Below, in pieces: positions 38,801-52,300 of a stretch of DNA of 64,000 nt. The notes beneath the pieces are model-generated. The model did not search any database, was not told the DNA's origin, and worked only from the letters and a program-made list of their open reading frames with translations. The number at the start of each line of letters is the position of its first letter. Position 1 is the first letter of the stretch. Both the position numbers and the translations under genes were made by a program. The stretch covers positions 130,387,182-130,451,181 of the forward strand of contig CM043967.1 in NCBI GenBank assembly GCA_014529385.2, in the 5' to 3' direction. The stretch comes from Adiantum capillus-veneris. Its lineage: Eukaryota > Streptophyta > Polypodiopsida > Polypodiales > Pteridaceae.

Positions 38801-41800
38801 ATGGAAAGATTGTCACTTTTTCAATGATCGTCACTCTCCTTACATACGATTATTTATTTGGAGAACAACAGGGCTATACCATGTGATTAGATACAGAACT
38901 ACACTACTCAGACCTGAATTCAACCACCCCACGAGGCCACAAAGAGAAGAGAGAACAAAGCCGCTACCTATGAAGGTGCAACATTAGTAGGATCATTTTT
39001 CAACTCATGGGTCTTATCCAAAGACAAGAATTTATATGTCAAGTAACAAGGACTAGAAAGAAAGATATTTTAAAAGATGTACAACCGATGATGCTATCTC
39101 TCACCATAAAATGTAACAAGAAATGAAGTCTAATCCCTGGCTAGAATAGAACGAAAAGCTCTTGAATGACCCTAAAGCTATAGGCTACAACTAGCAAGCC
39201 ATAGGAATGGTCTTTGCTCAAGATTGCCTTGAGAAGGAGGGACCACTCAGTCATCATGCAATATTCCTCTAATGGTGGGTGATGATGGCTTGAAAGATAT
39301 ATTAAAAGATGTACAACTGATGATGCTATCTCTCACCATAAAATGTAACAAGAAATAAAATCTAATCCCTGGCTAGAATAGAACGAAAAGCTCTTGAATG
39401 ACCCTAAAGCTACAGGCTACAACTAGCAAGCCATAGGAATGGTCTTTGCTCAAGGTTGCCTTGAGAAGGAGGGACCACTCAGTCATCATGCAATATTCCT
39501 CCAATGGCGAGTGATGATGGCTTGCATCTGCCGATGATGAGGACGTTGTAAGCGAGGTCCTCATGGTCGTGGACATCCCCTCTACATATGGCAATGGCTA
39601 TGTCCAATGCTGCTACTCTAAAGAGGCGTCCTGACAGGGTAGTTTAGTGGATGAGTAGAGGCGGAGGGAGCTGCAATCTTGGCACTGAAAACTTCTATGA
39701 TGGCTATTTGTGTTGACATCACTAAACTTTGCATTCTCTTGTCCTTCAAGATATAGAGCCCAAGCGGTTGGAAGCTCTTCTACTTTCTGGTGCCGGCGGA
39801 GGAGGAGGTACCACCTAGGGCATCGGAGGGGGTAACCTGCAGATCCCGGGCGAGGGGCCTAAACCCTAGCAGAAACAGAAGAGGAAGAAGTCTTTACCAA
39901 CTTATTGATGCTCGCCGAGTGGGGCAATTATTAAAGAAAGGGTTAGGATTAAAACCCTAACTCCCAGCCAACTTATGGGGACCCTGTCCAAAGGGGCCTA
40001 AAAGTAAGGAGACACACTCACACACACAAAAGTCTTGCGTAGAACATGATGATGTGGTGGCTGTACGGACATTCCGTAAAACACGCTGACAAGCTGATGA
40101 TGTGGAAGATGTACGCACGTCCACGCTTTGTGTTGGCTGCTGATGTGGCGATTGTACGGATTTTCAGATATTGCGCTGGCAGCTTTTGGACCAGATGCTC
40201 TTGAGTTTGATGCTTTTGATGTAACTGCTTATGGATGGCCAAGGACTTTAAATACGAACTCAGGGCTCACTCTCTGGCATTCTCCCGAGTGGAGTTGCAG
40301 AGCAGGAGTGCCGCCGTTGTACTGAGTTAAAACAATATAAAGAGACGGAAAGGGGCACCATGGTTTGGGGCCAACTCTCTCATGGGGTGGAACTCCGCCA
40401 CTCCGTGTCTCGTGTGTCATGCATCTCTTTCAGTTCAGTTGTTTTGAAGCGTCTAAAGTCTGTTGAATCCATTCTTTTCCTTTGGCACGTGGTGCCCTCC
40501 CATGCCCCAACCGGCCGGATCTTCAGTGACTTGACACGTCAGCAGTTTGTGACAGGGTCGCAACCAACCCTCTTAAGGGCGGCCCCCAACCCCATTACAA
40601 GAGTGGTATTTTCTTTCCTTGTCATTAAAAGAAGGAAAGGATCTATCTTTCAATCAAGAATGGTCTGTTTATTATTATATGGTATCACAAATTCCATGTT
40701 CCGTTTTGCAGCTAGAGAAATGTAAACAAAATTGGCATAGGTCGTGAATGAGGCTCCTTTATTTGATCATGAAGACAACGAAAGACAGCTCTGAAGAACA
40801 TGCAAAATTTTGAATTTTATGTTTTTATTGCACATAGCTCTCACCATTGAAGACACAACTCTTGTCCCTTGTGTCACTATACTGGCGCAGACATTGAAGA
40901 AAGCGGCACAGATACGGAAGGGCTAATATACACGGAATCCAAACTGAATGACTCCCACACGTGGAATCAGGTTCAAACCATGACAATGTAGCAACCTGTG
41001 GGACCCCAAAAAAACCCTATAAAAGTTAATATTACTAGATTATCATAATCCTGAGCTTTTTAAGTGAAGCACGCTGTTTTCACCTGGCCATGGAACATTC
41101 TGCAGGTTGCACGCTCGACGTCTGATAGAACCTACAAAAGAAACACAGGCAATCAATTAAATGCAAGGTCACAATTTTCCAATGCATGAGCCCAATTAGG
41201 TACGACACCATGCCCAAAGTTGGACATTGTATGGGATGTTTAATTCTTCAAAGAGCACAGTGTCCAATTAGTCTTGGTTGAATTCTTCTTAAAGATCTCA
41301 GCCCTCTTTGAAAACAGTGGCCACCATCCTAGTTCTTTTGTCATATGAAATTTGCTCGTTCCTAGTGATCAGACGGGGCATTTCCCTACAGAAGTGGATG
41401 AGTTCCTCACAAAGTGTTTCCGTTTGAGCGACACAAAGTGACTTCCTAACGCTTCAATGAGTTGCTAGGTTAAATTCTGTCTATGTCAGGAAGAAGCTAC
41501 ATCAACCTTTCCTACGTCAATTTGTCGAATAGTGGACATCAATAACCGCCGGTGACTCGGCTCGTACATAACTTTCAAGCACATGTAAACAACAAAAGAC
41601 TTGAATTTATTAAACTCAGACTGACATCCTTCGGAGGGATCCTCCATCCAGCAGATTTGGTTCACAGGCTAGACCAGATGATTACCTTGTAACACTTTGA
41701 AGAGCAAGAGAAGTCAGAGCTTCATGGAAACTTGGATGGTATGGTCTACTTCCATGATGACCATGGACGAGTTATGTATAGCATATGCACCTTCACAACG

Positions 41801-44800
41801 GCAGCCCCTATCCCACAGTCCATTTACTCATATACCCCTCATATTTCGGCACCTTGAGGCATTACCTTCGTCTTCCATATATGTTTTCTTCGAGAACGCA
41901 GGCAGAAGTCAGCTGAGTCTCTGACAGTATTATCACAAGGCAGAAGGTTTCCCCACCCTGCCCTTGCTTCTTGTTTATGACCAGTAGCTTAAAAATTTAA
42001 AAATCCCCAACATGTTTTCTTCATGTTACAACCTCTACTACATATGAAACATCACCATATACATGCTTGATGTATCCGCCCTCTTTACACAGCCAAAAGA
42101 AGTATTTAACTGGATATGCTGCTTGAATAACATTGTCTCACAAGAAAAATTCCGTGCATTCACAGTCATTTCTCAAATGGTTAGTATTAAAAGGGTGGCA
42201 ACATGAGAAAATAGAGAATGTCTAATATTAACACCACAGTCAGTCCTACTTGTACAATAACAAGGTGCCACACATTGCACACAGCCACACATTCACCGTC
42301 AGTAAGAAAAGAGACTGCACACAGCCACACATTCACCGTTAGAAAGAAAAGAGACTGCACACTAACTTTTGCTGTTGAAGTGAGAATATCTGCCACAAAG
42401 AAGTCTGCAAATGTGATCGGCTGAAATACGCACACAATCATGAGTTAGAACAAGGCCAGATAACTTTAAATACCCTCAGATCTCTTCTTCAATTAAAATG
42501 TATCTCTATTGTGTGTGCACGCGCACCAAGCCCATGCATCATGCATCTATCTTCAGATAATGTGGGTAAATGTGTGTGTGTCTGTGTGTGGGCGCGCGTG
42601 CGCATGTGCATGTGTACGGATGTATGTGCGTGCATGCACGCACCTGTGTGTGTGTGTTTGTGTGTGGGTGTGTGTGAGAATCGGGTGCACACTGGTGAGT
42701 AGCAGCAGTAGCGACAGATAGAGAGACAGCAGCAGCAGTAGCGACAGACAGAGACAGAGCTGGTACTGTTCGCGTGCTGGTGAGCAGCAGCAGTAGCGAG
42801 ATACAGAGAGACAGAGCTGGTGCTGTTCGCGTGCAGGTGTGCAGCAGCAGTAGCGCGATTCATGTGAGCAGGCGCAGGTGTATGTATAGGACGGGTGTAC
42901 AGGCAGCTTTGAGCATCAGCGCCCTAGGGTTTCTTGACTGCGTGCAGTTTCGTCATCTCAGAGTTAGGGTTTTGGTGCAGCCTGTAGAGACTTCCTGCAC
43001 GTGAGTGGCTTAGCAATTGGACAGCAGCCCATTAGGGTTCTAGGGTGCGGGCTCACGACAGTAGACATCTACACTTACAAGCGTCGGAAAGAGATGGATA
43101 CGTCTACAGAGGATGCCATGTCAATCATCAAAGAATGTTTGAGTGAGGATTTTGACTATGCTCGCAAAGCCTGGGATGGTCAGACTCCTAATAAAGAAGT
43201 GCTTATTCCCGTGCAGGAGCTGATGGATCCTGTCGCGCAATATGCTCTTAATGCACTAATCCTCTTCTTTCCCGGCAAGATGCCTATTGCTCAAGATGTG
43301 GGACAGTGGATGGATTTTCTTCTCAAACGTGAAGCAGTCAGAGGTGTTTACTTTGGAGCACGTGGATTCTATGAAGTTTTGGTGATCGACTCTGAAGCTA
43401 GGGATACACTTCTTGAAATGTCCCCTTTGTTTTTCAATACCCAGATGACTCATGTTTTGCCTTATGCCCTCACCAGAGATTATCAGAGTTTGATTCGTCA
43501 TAAATGCCCGGTGTGGGTTTGAGTTCGAGGATTTTCCTCGAACATGGCACCATTTTCTCCCATTGTTAGCCTCACAGCTGGGAAAGGTCATTTGTCCCCC
43601 GAAATTAGATGCAAATACAAATCGTTTCTGCATCTTATGCGATACAAATATTCCCACGCCTACTGGTATTTATGTAAATTCAGGGGATCCTTTGGTGGGC
43701 AAACGACCTTTCAAACTGAAATGGGGTAAATTTGCCAATTCATGCTTTCGCTGTGGTAAGTTTGGGCATATGCAGTCCGAATGCCCTGATCCGAATTTAC
43801 AGCCTCCTTCAACTGTTCCAACTTCACGATCCATCCTGCTTGCAAAGTTGCCGCCTGAGCTTAGATCTCTTGGAATGACGACTTCTACATCACCTCATCG
43901 GCTGATAAAGGGAAGGGGAAGCAATCTACGGCTATCGCCACTATATCAAAAGAGAAAGATAAAAGGAAAGCTATAAACACAGATGCATGGATGGTCCCTA
44001 AGAAACCTGTTAAGCTTAGAACTCCGGCTTCTTCGCATAATTATGTACCGCAGCCAAAGATTGTGGGTCAACACAAACTCCCTTGTAATGACAATAAATC
44101 TTTGGCACCAGCATGGGATAAAGTAGTTCGTTCCTATAAGGATGTGGTTACAGGTGAAGCTTCTGGCTCGGACCCACATCCTAGGCCAAAGTCAACCACT
44201 AAATTCCCCTTTGCACAGAATGGATGAAGACGTGTCCATGGGCATGTCGACCTAGCTGCTACTTTCTTTGCCCTTTGTACATATGTGGTGTGATGAATAG
44301 CAATATAGTATGCATCTCATATAATGTGCGAGGGTTATGCAACCCCGACAAGTGGAGGCTAACCTGGCACTTTGTACATACATATGTAAGGTAGATGTAG
44401 TGGTTTTACAGGAACACAATCAACATGGATTTTCCGGACAATGCTCTTATTTTACGGGTTATTGGATAGCTTATGCTAGCTTGGCTGGTTTTTCGGATGT
44501 TCTAATGCTAGTTCGTCATGAACTACAGCCGGTTCTTGCTTACAATGATCCCGGTGGTCGATGGATGGTGATACAATGTATGTTGCATGATCAAGTGTAT
44601 GAGGTGGGTGGTGTTTATGCGCATACGGCATCTGGGCATAGGGTTGTCTTGTGGTAAGATATTAGCTCTTATTCATGGACTTTGAATGCATTGCTTTGTG
44701 GCGATTTCAATAATGCACCAAATATCTCTGATAATACTACTGGTCATTCTCATATGCTACGAGCTGAGAGGCAAACTTGGGATAATCTTAGTGCTTTTAT

Positions 44801-47800
44801 GTACATGCAAGATCTGTGGAAGTGTCTACATCTTGATGCTTCGGACTTCACTTTTCAGCATAATGCGCGCACCTCTTATTATGCACGATTGGACCGCTGG
44901 TATTTAATGAATTCGCAACAGTATGATGACTTTGTTTGTGAGATGAAAATTGATCATACATTGATGTTATCTGATCATGCTCCAATTATTTTGACCTTGC
45001 AATTCGGCCCGCCAGTGTGTGATCAGCCTCTTCCTCAAAAGCGTCTTCTGCATATGAATAAGGCTTATCTTTCTCATGACAGCTTTCGAGATATGGCTAA
45101 TGAGGTCATTCCTCCACTCTGTGATCAGATACAATATGATCCGGATACTGCATGGTATCGTTTTGTCATACGTATCCAATGCATTATCCGGGATTATGGT
45201 AAGCAGTACATGCGTCAGCTGCGTGGGGATGTTCATGAGGAAAAGTTGGTTTGTCAAAGTCTGACTCAAGACCCTTATCGGCTTCACAAGAGGCCGCTCT
45301 TTGTCAGGCTCGTCTGTGCCTGCGCCAAAATGATCAACGCAAAATTGATAAATGGCAAACTCGCGCTCGCAAACGGGCTCTCATGGATAAAGGGTGTGCC
45401 TCTAAATGATTCTTCAAGCACCTGCATCATACTAGACAAACCCAAGGTATTAAGCTGGTTTTGCTCCCCTCAGGCTCTTGGACATCTACGAAATAGGAGC
45501 TTACTAATTCTATGGTTTCTTACTATAGTACTGTGTTTGCTGCTCCTCCCTCCACCTCTATTGAGGCTCATCGAGTGCGTCAATTATTGTTATCTCGAGT
45601 GCAACCAATCCTTTCACCAGAGACTGCTAATTGTCTTGAAGCAGCATTTACGTAAGATGAGTTACACTTAGCCTTGCTTGCTTTTGGTAGATGGCGTTCA
45701 CCTGGTTGGGATGGTCTCACAGTTGAATTCTTCATCTCGTTCAGGGATTCTCTCAAGGAGCCTCTGCTTCTCATGATGAATGCCGCATGGGACGCACAGC
45801 ATCTGCCAGAATCTTGGAAAGAGGGTCTTCTTGTATTGCTACCTAAACGCAAACTCTGCGAGCAATTTTCCCACTGGCGGCCTATTACCCTTATGCCCGT
45901 CATTTATAAGATTTTGGCCAAGATGATAGTACTTCGCATCAAAGATTATCTTTTTCAGGTCTTCATCAGGCACAGTACGGAGTTATCCCTCCTCGCCAAA
46001 TAATGGATAATTTGGCCAATATCCTAGTGGGAATGGAATTTGCTAAGTATACACAACAGGATGTGCTTGTGATGCAAGTTGACATAGATAAGGCTTTTGA
46101 CACTGTCCACTGGGATTACATTGCGGATGTCATGCAGTGTCTCGGATTTGGCCCAAAGTTAGCGCATATTGTGTATTTTTTATACGCTCACAATAGGACC
46201 TCAAGGATCCTTGCAGGCGAAGTGACGGATTCTTGGTCTCTCGGATGTTCGGTTCAACAAGGTTGCCCGCTTAGTGCTTTGTTATTTGCCATTGCTACCC
46301 ACCCTCTGCTTTTACACTTGGATCACTTGATCTCCCAAGGCCGCCTTCATGGATTACATTTGCCTTCGATGTCCTCTTAGCGCTTTGCTTTATGCAATCA
46401 CCACTCACCCCCTGCTTATGTATTTGGATGTTCTGACTTTTGCTGGTAGATTGCATGGCCTCGTATTACCATCTGGGCAACACTTTGCTGGTCAGGCTTA
46501 TGCAGATGACTCTTTGTTTATGTCTCGTAACCGCTATGATGATGTGGAACAAATTATGCATGCTCTTCACTTGTTTGGTTCGGCGGCAGACCTCAAAGTT
46601 AATTTCCGTAAATCTAAGCTGCTTCGTTTGAATGAGTATGATTGGCATAGGCTGTTGTGGCCAAGGGAGATTGTTCCTCCACATGTCATAGTTCGTCATT
46701 TGGGTTATCCCCTCACTTAGAACGCGTCAGCTTCACAAAAAACGGATTGGGTGCTCCAACGTTTGTACTCCAAGTTAAATTATTGGAAATTGTCCACTCG
46801 GCCTCTGCATGTGCGGCTCAGGATTGTTCAGTGCATTCTTATGGCTTATGTGCAATTTTACTTGCCTCTATTATCATGGTCTTGGTCATGCTTGCATTCC
46901 CTTATGTCTACTATTTTGGAGCATTTCTGGTACAGCTCAGCTCGCAAAAAGGGTCTCCGGCTCTTATCTATGGACAAGTTGTGTTCTCCCAAGTGCCTTG
47001 GCGGGCTGAATATTTTGGATTTGTGTACTCATGTTCTGGCTCGGAAAGCTACCTTGTTGCCGATCAACGACAACCTTGGTCGCTTATGGTATTACACTAG
47101 TGTGCGCATATTGTCACTTTGTCCTTTGGTCATTGGCAGCCAACCTATTGGGAGGTCATTTTTGGCAAGCTGGAAGGACACATTCCTGGATGTCCCTTTA
47201 CTTCTTCTCTCATTGTTGATTGGAAGGTTGTCACGGTGCATTTGGAATGGAATGGCCGGCAATCTTCTCTTGGGTATTCCCTCCGATTGGAGAGCCTACA
47301 TTGGAGAGCCTGCATTGGAGAAGGCTTTCTCTTTTACTTTGGTTCAACGCTCTCCTCGTCAAGTATATTTTCTTTCTCAAAAGGGGATATGCCAGGTACA
47401 TCAGGTGGTAGATCACGTCAATCTTGCTCTTTCGTTCTCTGCTACGAGGTCTCTTTTTGGATTACAACCTCATTATTCTCCTCTCTGGCAAGAAATTCGT
47501 GGCATGCTTGCTGATCTCTCTCCTGTTCCTCCTTGGAATGAAGACTCTTGCTGTTTGGATTGGAATCTTGCCGATGTCAGCTTAGAATGCATTTCAGCCG
47601 GTAGTGTCTACGCTCTCCTCCAATCTGATGTGTGGATTGTGCGTCATGGTAATCAGTCGTGGTCACTCTCCAAGTCATCCTTATGGTGGAGGCGCACGTT
47701 GTCTTCCATTTGGCAAAGTCATCTCCCTTTGAAGGAACGTATTTTCTTGTGGCACTGTTTGGTGGGAGCTTTACCTATGGGTAGCACCTTGCATACTTTG

Positions 47801-49365
47801 GCATATTGCGCCTTCTTGTTGTTTCAGATGTCGTGCAGCGGAGGAGATTGTGCTACACTTATTGTGGGATTGTCGTTGCTCCAGAACCTTCATTCGATAG
47901 GTGTCGGCTGCTTTTTGGCTCCGTTTCCCTTCCGCCGCTTTTCAAAGACAGTTTTGGCTTTTTGGAATACTTCAATCTCTGCAGTCTCAGTTTGTAGTCT
48001 TTTTTGCTTGGGTCAGATTTTGGGTTCTGTGGGCCATCTAGCACCATCGTAACCTCTTGATGTCTCAAGGCATTGACGTTGCCCTGTTTCCTTATTTTAA
48101 ATTGTCGCTTGGCCAAGCACTGCATTTCACTTATGAGCATACAGGACTTATTTTGACTATTTCTAGCCCTCGGAGCATCATATAGCTCCGGTTTTTGTAC
48201 CTCTTCTTTTTCGTGGGTTTTCCTCAGTTTGAGGTTTCCCACTTGTAAATTAATCAAATCTAATTTACAAAAAAAAAAAGTGTGTGCCGCCATTGGCAGC
48301 CCTCGTACTGGGATGTGGTGTTTTGGTAAATTTGAAGCTACGGTACCTAGATGCCCCCTTGCTTCCAGCATAGTTACAGGGAATGGCCATTTTCATGTCC
48401 CCGTTCCCCGTTCCCATCCCAATTTCCCGTTCCAAATCCTCGTTCTGTGTTTCAAACGTGAGCATCCGAAATAGGGAATCGCATTTCATGCATGTTATCG
48501 TTCCCCGTTCCGATTTCCCGTTCCGTGTAACTATGGCTTCGAGTCTTGTGGCTGATTGGAAATTGATCACAAAGGAATTGTTGTGGCATGGTAGAGATGA
48601 CGCCTATGGCAATTCACTTCAATTGGAGAGTTTGCATTGGAGTCGGGTTTTTTATCAGACTCTTGTTCAACACTCTCCTAGACAGGCTCTGTATCTCCCA
48701 TTCCGCCGCTGGTTGCGGTGGATCGAACTTGTGATTGGCATTATGCTGGCTTTTCGATCCGCTTGATATCTACAAAGAAGTTGTATTGTCATTTGCAATC
48801 ATATTTCTGGATACGAGAACACTGTAATAAGGTATGCAATATGAATGAGTGTTACATGGTGGCATAATAAAGTTATGAAAGTGTGGCATGCTAAGCTACC
48901 TCTGAAGGAGAGATTGTTTATGTAGAGATGCATCGTTGGGGTTCTCTCGACTGGTAAATTTTTGCACTCCAAAAGATTGGCCTCTTCGCGATGTGTTCGT
49001 TGTGCTGCAGGCATTAAGGATATTTCACATTTATTGTGGTCTTGTTCTCGTACGCGACAGTTTGTGGATTGCATCTCTACAGCTCTCAGCACGCATTTCC
49101 CTGGCATACATTTTGGTAGACCTTTCTGGATCTTTGAGTGCTTCCGCCATTGCTTCGGCCGTACACATGCTTTTTTGGTTGGGTTAGATTCTGGTGCCAT
49201 GGACAATGTAGAGAGCACGAAATTTCCGCTCTTCTATGTTTGCTTTAAAGCTTTGTATCTGATCCTTCTGGTGGGTTTTTTTCATTTTGAGGTCTCCCAC
49301 TTGTAAATTAATCAAAACAGACTCACAAAAAAAAAGTGTGTGGGGGTGTGGGGGTGTGGGTGTAA

Positions 49366-49399
<34 letters not shown>

Positions 49400-52300
49400 G
49401 TAGCTTTTCCCTGAAAAAAGACTTCAAGTTTAGACAATATTCTTAAAAAAAAAAGTGAAATTGTTAGTTCCTATATCTTGAAACCAATCAAGTCAAGGGA
49501 CTACGATGACTGTGAATAGGAACCCCATCAAGGGTCTTTGTCCAATCCGCCTAACACCTTTCAACCTTTGCAAGAATTACCAACAGTGGGCTTGTCCAAA
49601 CACCATAGACAAAGTGTACTCCAAAGCCAATGTCCCCATCTAGGGTCTTTATCCAATCCGCCTAACACCTTTCAACCTTTGCAAGAATTACCAACAGTGG
49701 GCTTGTCCAAACACCATAGACAAAGTGTACTCCAAAGCCAATGTCCCCATCCACCCAATTGCCTGAGAGACCTTGTGTTTAGCTTTTGTGTGTGTTGTTG
49801 TTTTAAATAGATTACTCGGACACAAAAGAACACCGTGTTCAAAAGACAACTCGCTCTAGACAACAGGACCGTATTTGCACAAGAACATTTGATATGCATT
49901 CGCATAGTCTTTTGAGTTCACTATTGCTGTCTTTTTTTGGTCCATTTTATCATGTATAATGCATAAGTACTTATCCTTTTGCATTTGCAAGAACTTACAC
50001 TAGGTGTAGTACACATTTCTATAGCTTTGTTGTCGCATCATGTGAATTTTACGTTCATCCTTCAAACGTGAAATCAGCTCATCATCCTTTGTTGACTCTA
50101 GTTGAGACTTTATCCGACTACACACAACACATTTGGAGAACTCGCTTGTTTTTGACAAGAGTCTATGAATGAGCAAGGTCTTCATCTTCAAGATCGGATT
50201 GCAGCACACTCAAACATCTTTAAGCACGGATAGGACTCACGTGTGTTTCTCTTATCAACAGGATTTTGTACGCTTCTTCTTCCCTGCTACCTTAGAGGTT
50301 CAGCATGCACATGATATGCTTCTTGTAGAAATTAGCCCTATTGTTTCCTTTTTCGAAGCTTAAGCGTTAGAGAATTCATTTATTGAAACCAAAAAGCTTA
50401 AGCTTACGTGAGTCAGTAGTGACACTTTGTGGTTTAAATAAATGGAAATCACCAGGTTAGGATGGTCTCACTGAGGAATTCTTTCATTCATTCTAGGATG
50501 ATCTCAAGGTTCCTTTGCTTCACATCATTTATCAATGTTGGCAGTATGGAATGTTTCTTGCTACTTGAAAAGAAGGTTAGCTAAAATTGCTGCCCAAAAA
50601 GTAATTATGTGAAACGTTGGATGCTCGGACACCTATCTCGCTTATGCCAATTGTTTACAAATTGGTGACCAAATTGTTACTTAATTATCTTAAAGATCAC
50701 CTTCATTCCGGTTTTCATTTTGCTCAATATGGTTTTGTATACAACCATCAGATTTTGGATGATACTGCAAATATATACATGGGAATTGAATATGCAAAAT
50801 GCATAAGCACGATGTTTTGATCATGCAAGTTCGCATTTCTGAGGCCTTTGATATGGTCCATCGATCTTTGAAAGTCTTGAATTTGGGATGCTCGGTCCAT
50901 CGAGGTTGTCCGCTTATGCGTTGCTATATGCCATTGCAACACATACTAGTAGTTATCACTGGGCAAGGTACTTCATGAGACCTTCCCATGCTGGATGGCT
51001 CAGATTTTCTAACAGAGGCTCATACATAAAATTCGTCATTTTTTTCACAAAATTAAACCCTGGATGCCTTAATTTTTTATAGAGAAAGTTGCGTTCAAAA
51101 CCATGTATTCTAGGTGACAGGCATTTTGCTTTGGAATGTATCTTCGTTCACCAATATTGAGGTCATCTCTATGGCAAAGGCCCAAGTTTGAAATAATGGC
51201 ATCTTGACAACGACATTGATTGCCTGCTGCGAATCATAAATAATCAATGAGCTGATCCTATACAATCATGTACATCTGAAAAGAGGGATATTATCAATAT
51301 ATTTAGAAGATCCTGCTCATAGAAAATGTCATCAGGTGAGCTCTTGAACACATTCTACATGCAAGTTTTCCATGCATCAAAACCACAGGTCTTCAGTATT
51401 GCACCCTAAGCCAAGAGCACTAGAATGCCACCATCCAATGCATCTTTGAGATCGGAACAACGTACAACTAGATAATCGTCTCCCATCACTTGGTGCTCTC
51501 TGTTTTGGATAATATCACTCTATTACCACCCAGATGATTGTGAGTGTGCACAAAAGGATGAATCCCAAGTGCAGCCCACTGCCTATCATGGAAGTTAAGT
51601 CCTCTCATGTCATTGCTATGTCTCTTTGTAGAAATAAAATGTCACATAAATGAGCAAAATATGACTTAAACCATCCATTACAAAAAAAGACACATGCATT
51701 ATAGAAAAGACCTGGTCCTACACAAAATATTGCGGAACTGTTACTTAAGGAAAGAGGACAAGTGGAAACCTGTAATGGAAAAACTATTCGAGCCACAGTT
51801 CGAAGAAAAAAAAGGCGTGATGTTAAAAACAATGCATCAAATGGGAGCACCAGCATGAGAGGGAGAACACTGTAGAGCAGGACCTGAAAGCATGAAACAC
51901 GAATCACTTTAAGAAGCTTCTCATGAATTGTCCCACTAAATGCATGAAAAAAAAATAAAATCAAGCTTGTCAAAATTCATTTCTGGGTTTGAAATTGCCT
52001 GTGAATTACTTTAATATAAGGCTGTCCTTAGTGTGTAAAATGTGTCGCAGTGATTCAAAAGTGATAAACTGGGACACAAGCCAGGTTCTAACAAGCGAGA
52101 GCTAGAACACAAAGGCAAAGCGAATACCGAGATGAATCCACGATAAGCCCAGATTCACCGTTTAAGAAAGTGCAAGGTATAATCTCATGGTAGTCACCCA
52201 CAAGACAATATAACCATCAGCTCCCTTGTGCATAATATTGACTGAATACTACGACATCCCCACTAATGTCGTCAGTGCCCAATAGTGGGTGTAGAAATAG

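Larger units (their letters stand above)
42675..48279 (+). mobile_element. LINE-B1, near full-length L1-type LINE (5.6 kb)
   Basis: Contains a repeat-bearing 5' UTR, ORF1 with DUF4283-like fold and zinc knuckle, endonuclease, RT, zf-RVT domain, a 3' UTR ending TTGTAAATTAATCAAATC, and an 11-base poly(A) (48269-48279). GTGTGTGGGTGTGTG on the left and GTGTGTGGGGGTGTG on the right (beyond nested LINE-B2) look like its target duplication. Several frameshifts inactivate it. It lies in the 9.3 kb EXS intron, antisense to the gene, and is a different family from LINE-A. Confidence 0.9.

Noticed and set aside
46751-48052. 433-codon ORF as a host membrane protein
   Set aside because: It is collinear with LINE ORF2 C-termini and is followed by a LINE 3' UTR and poly(A).
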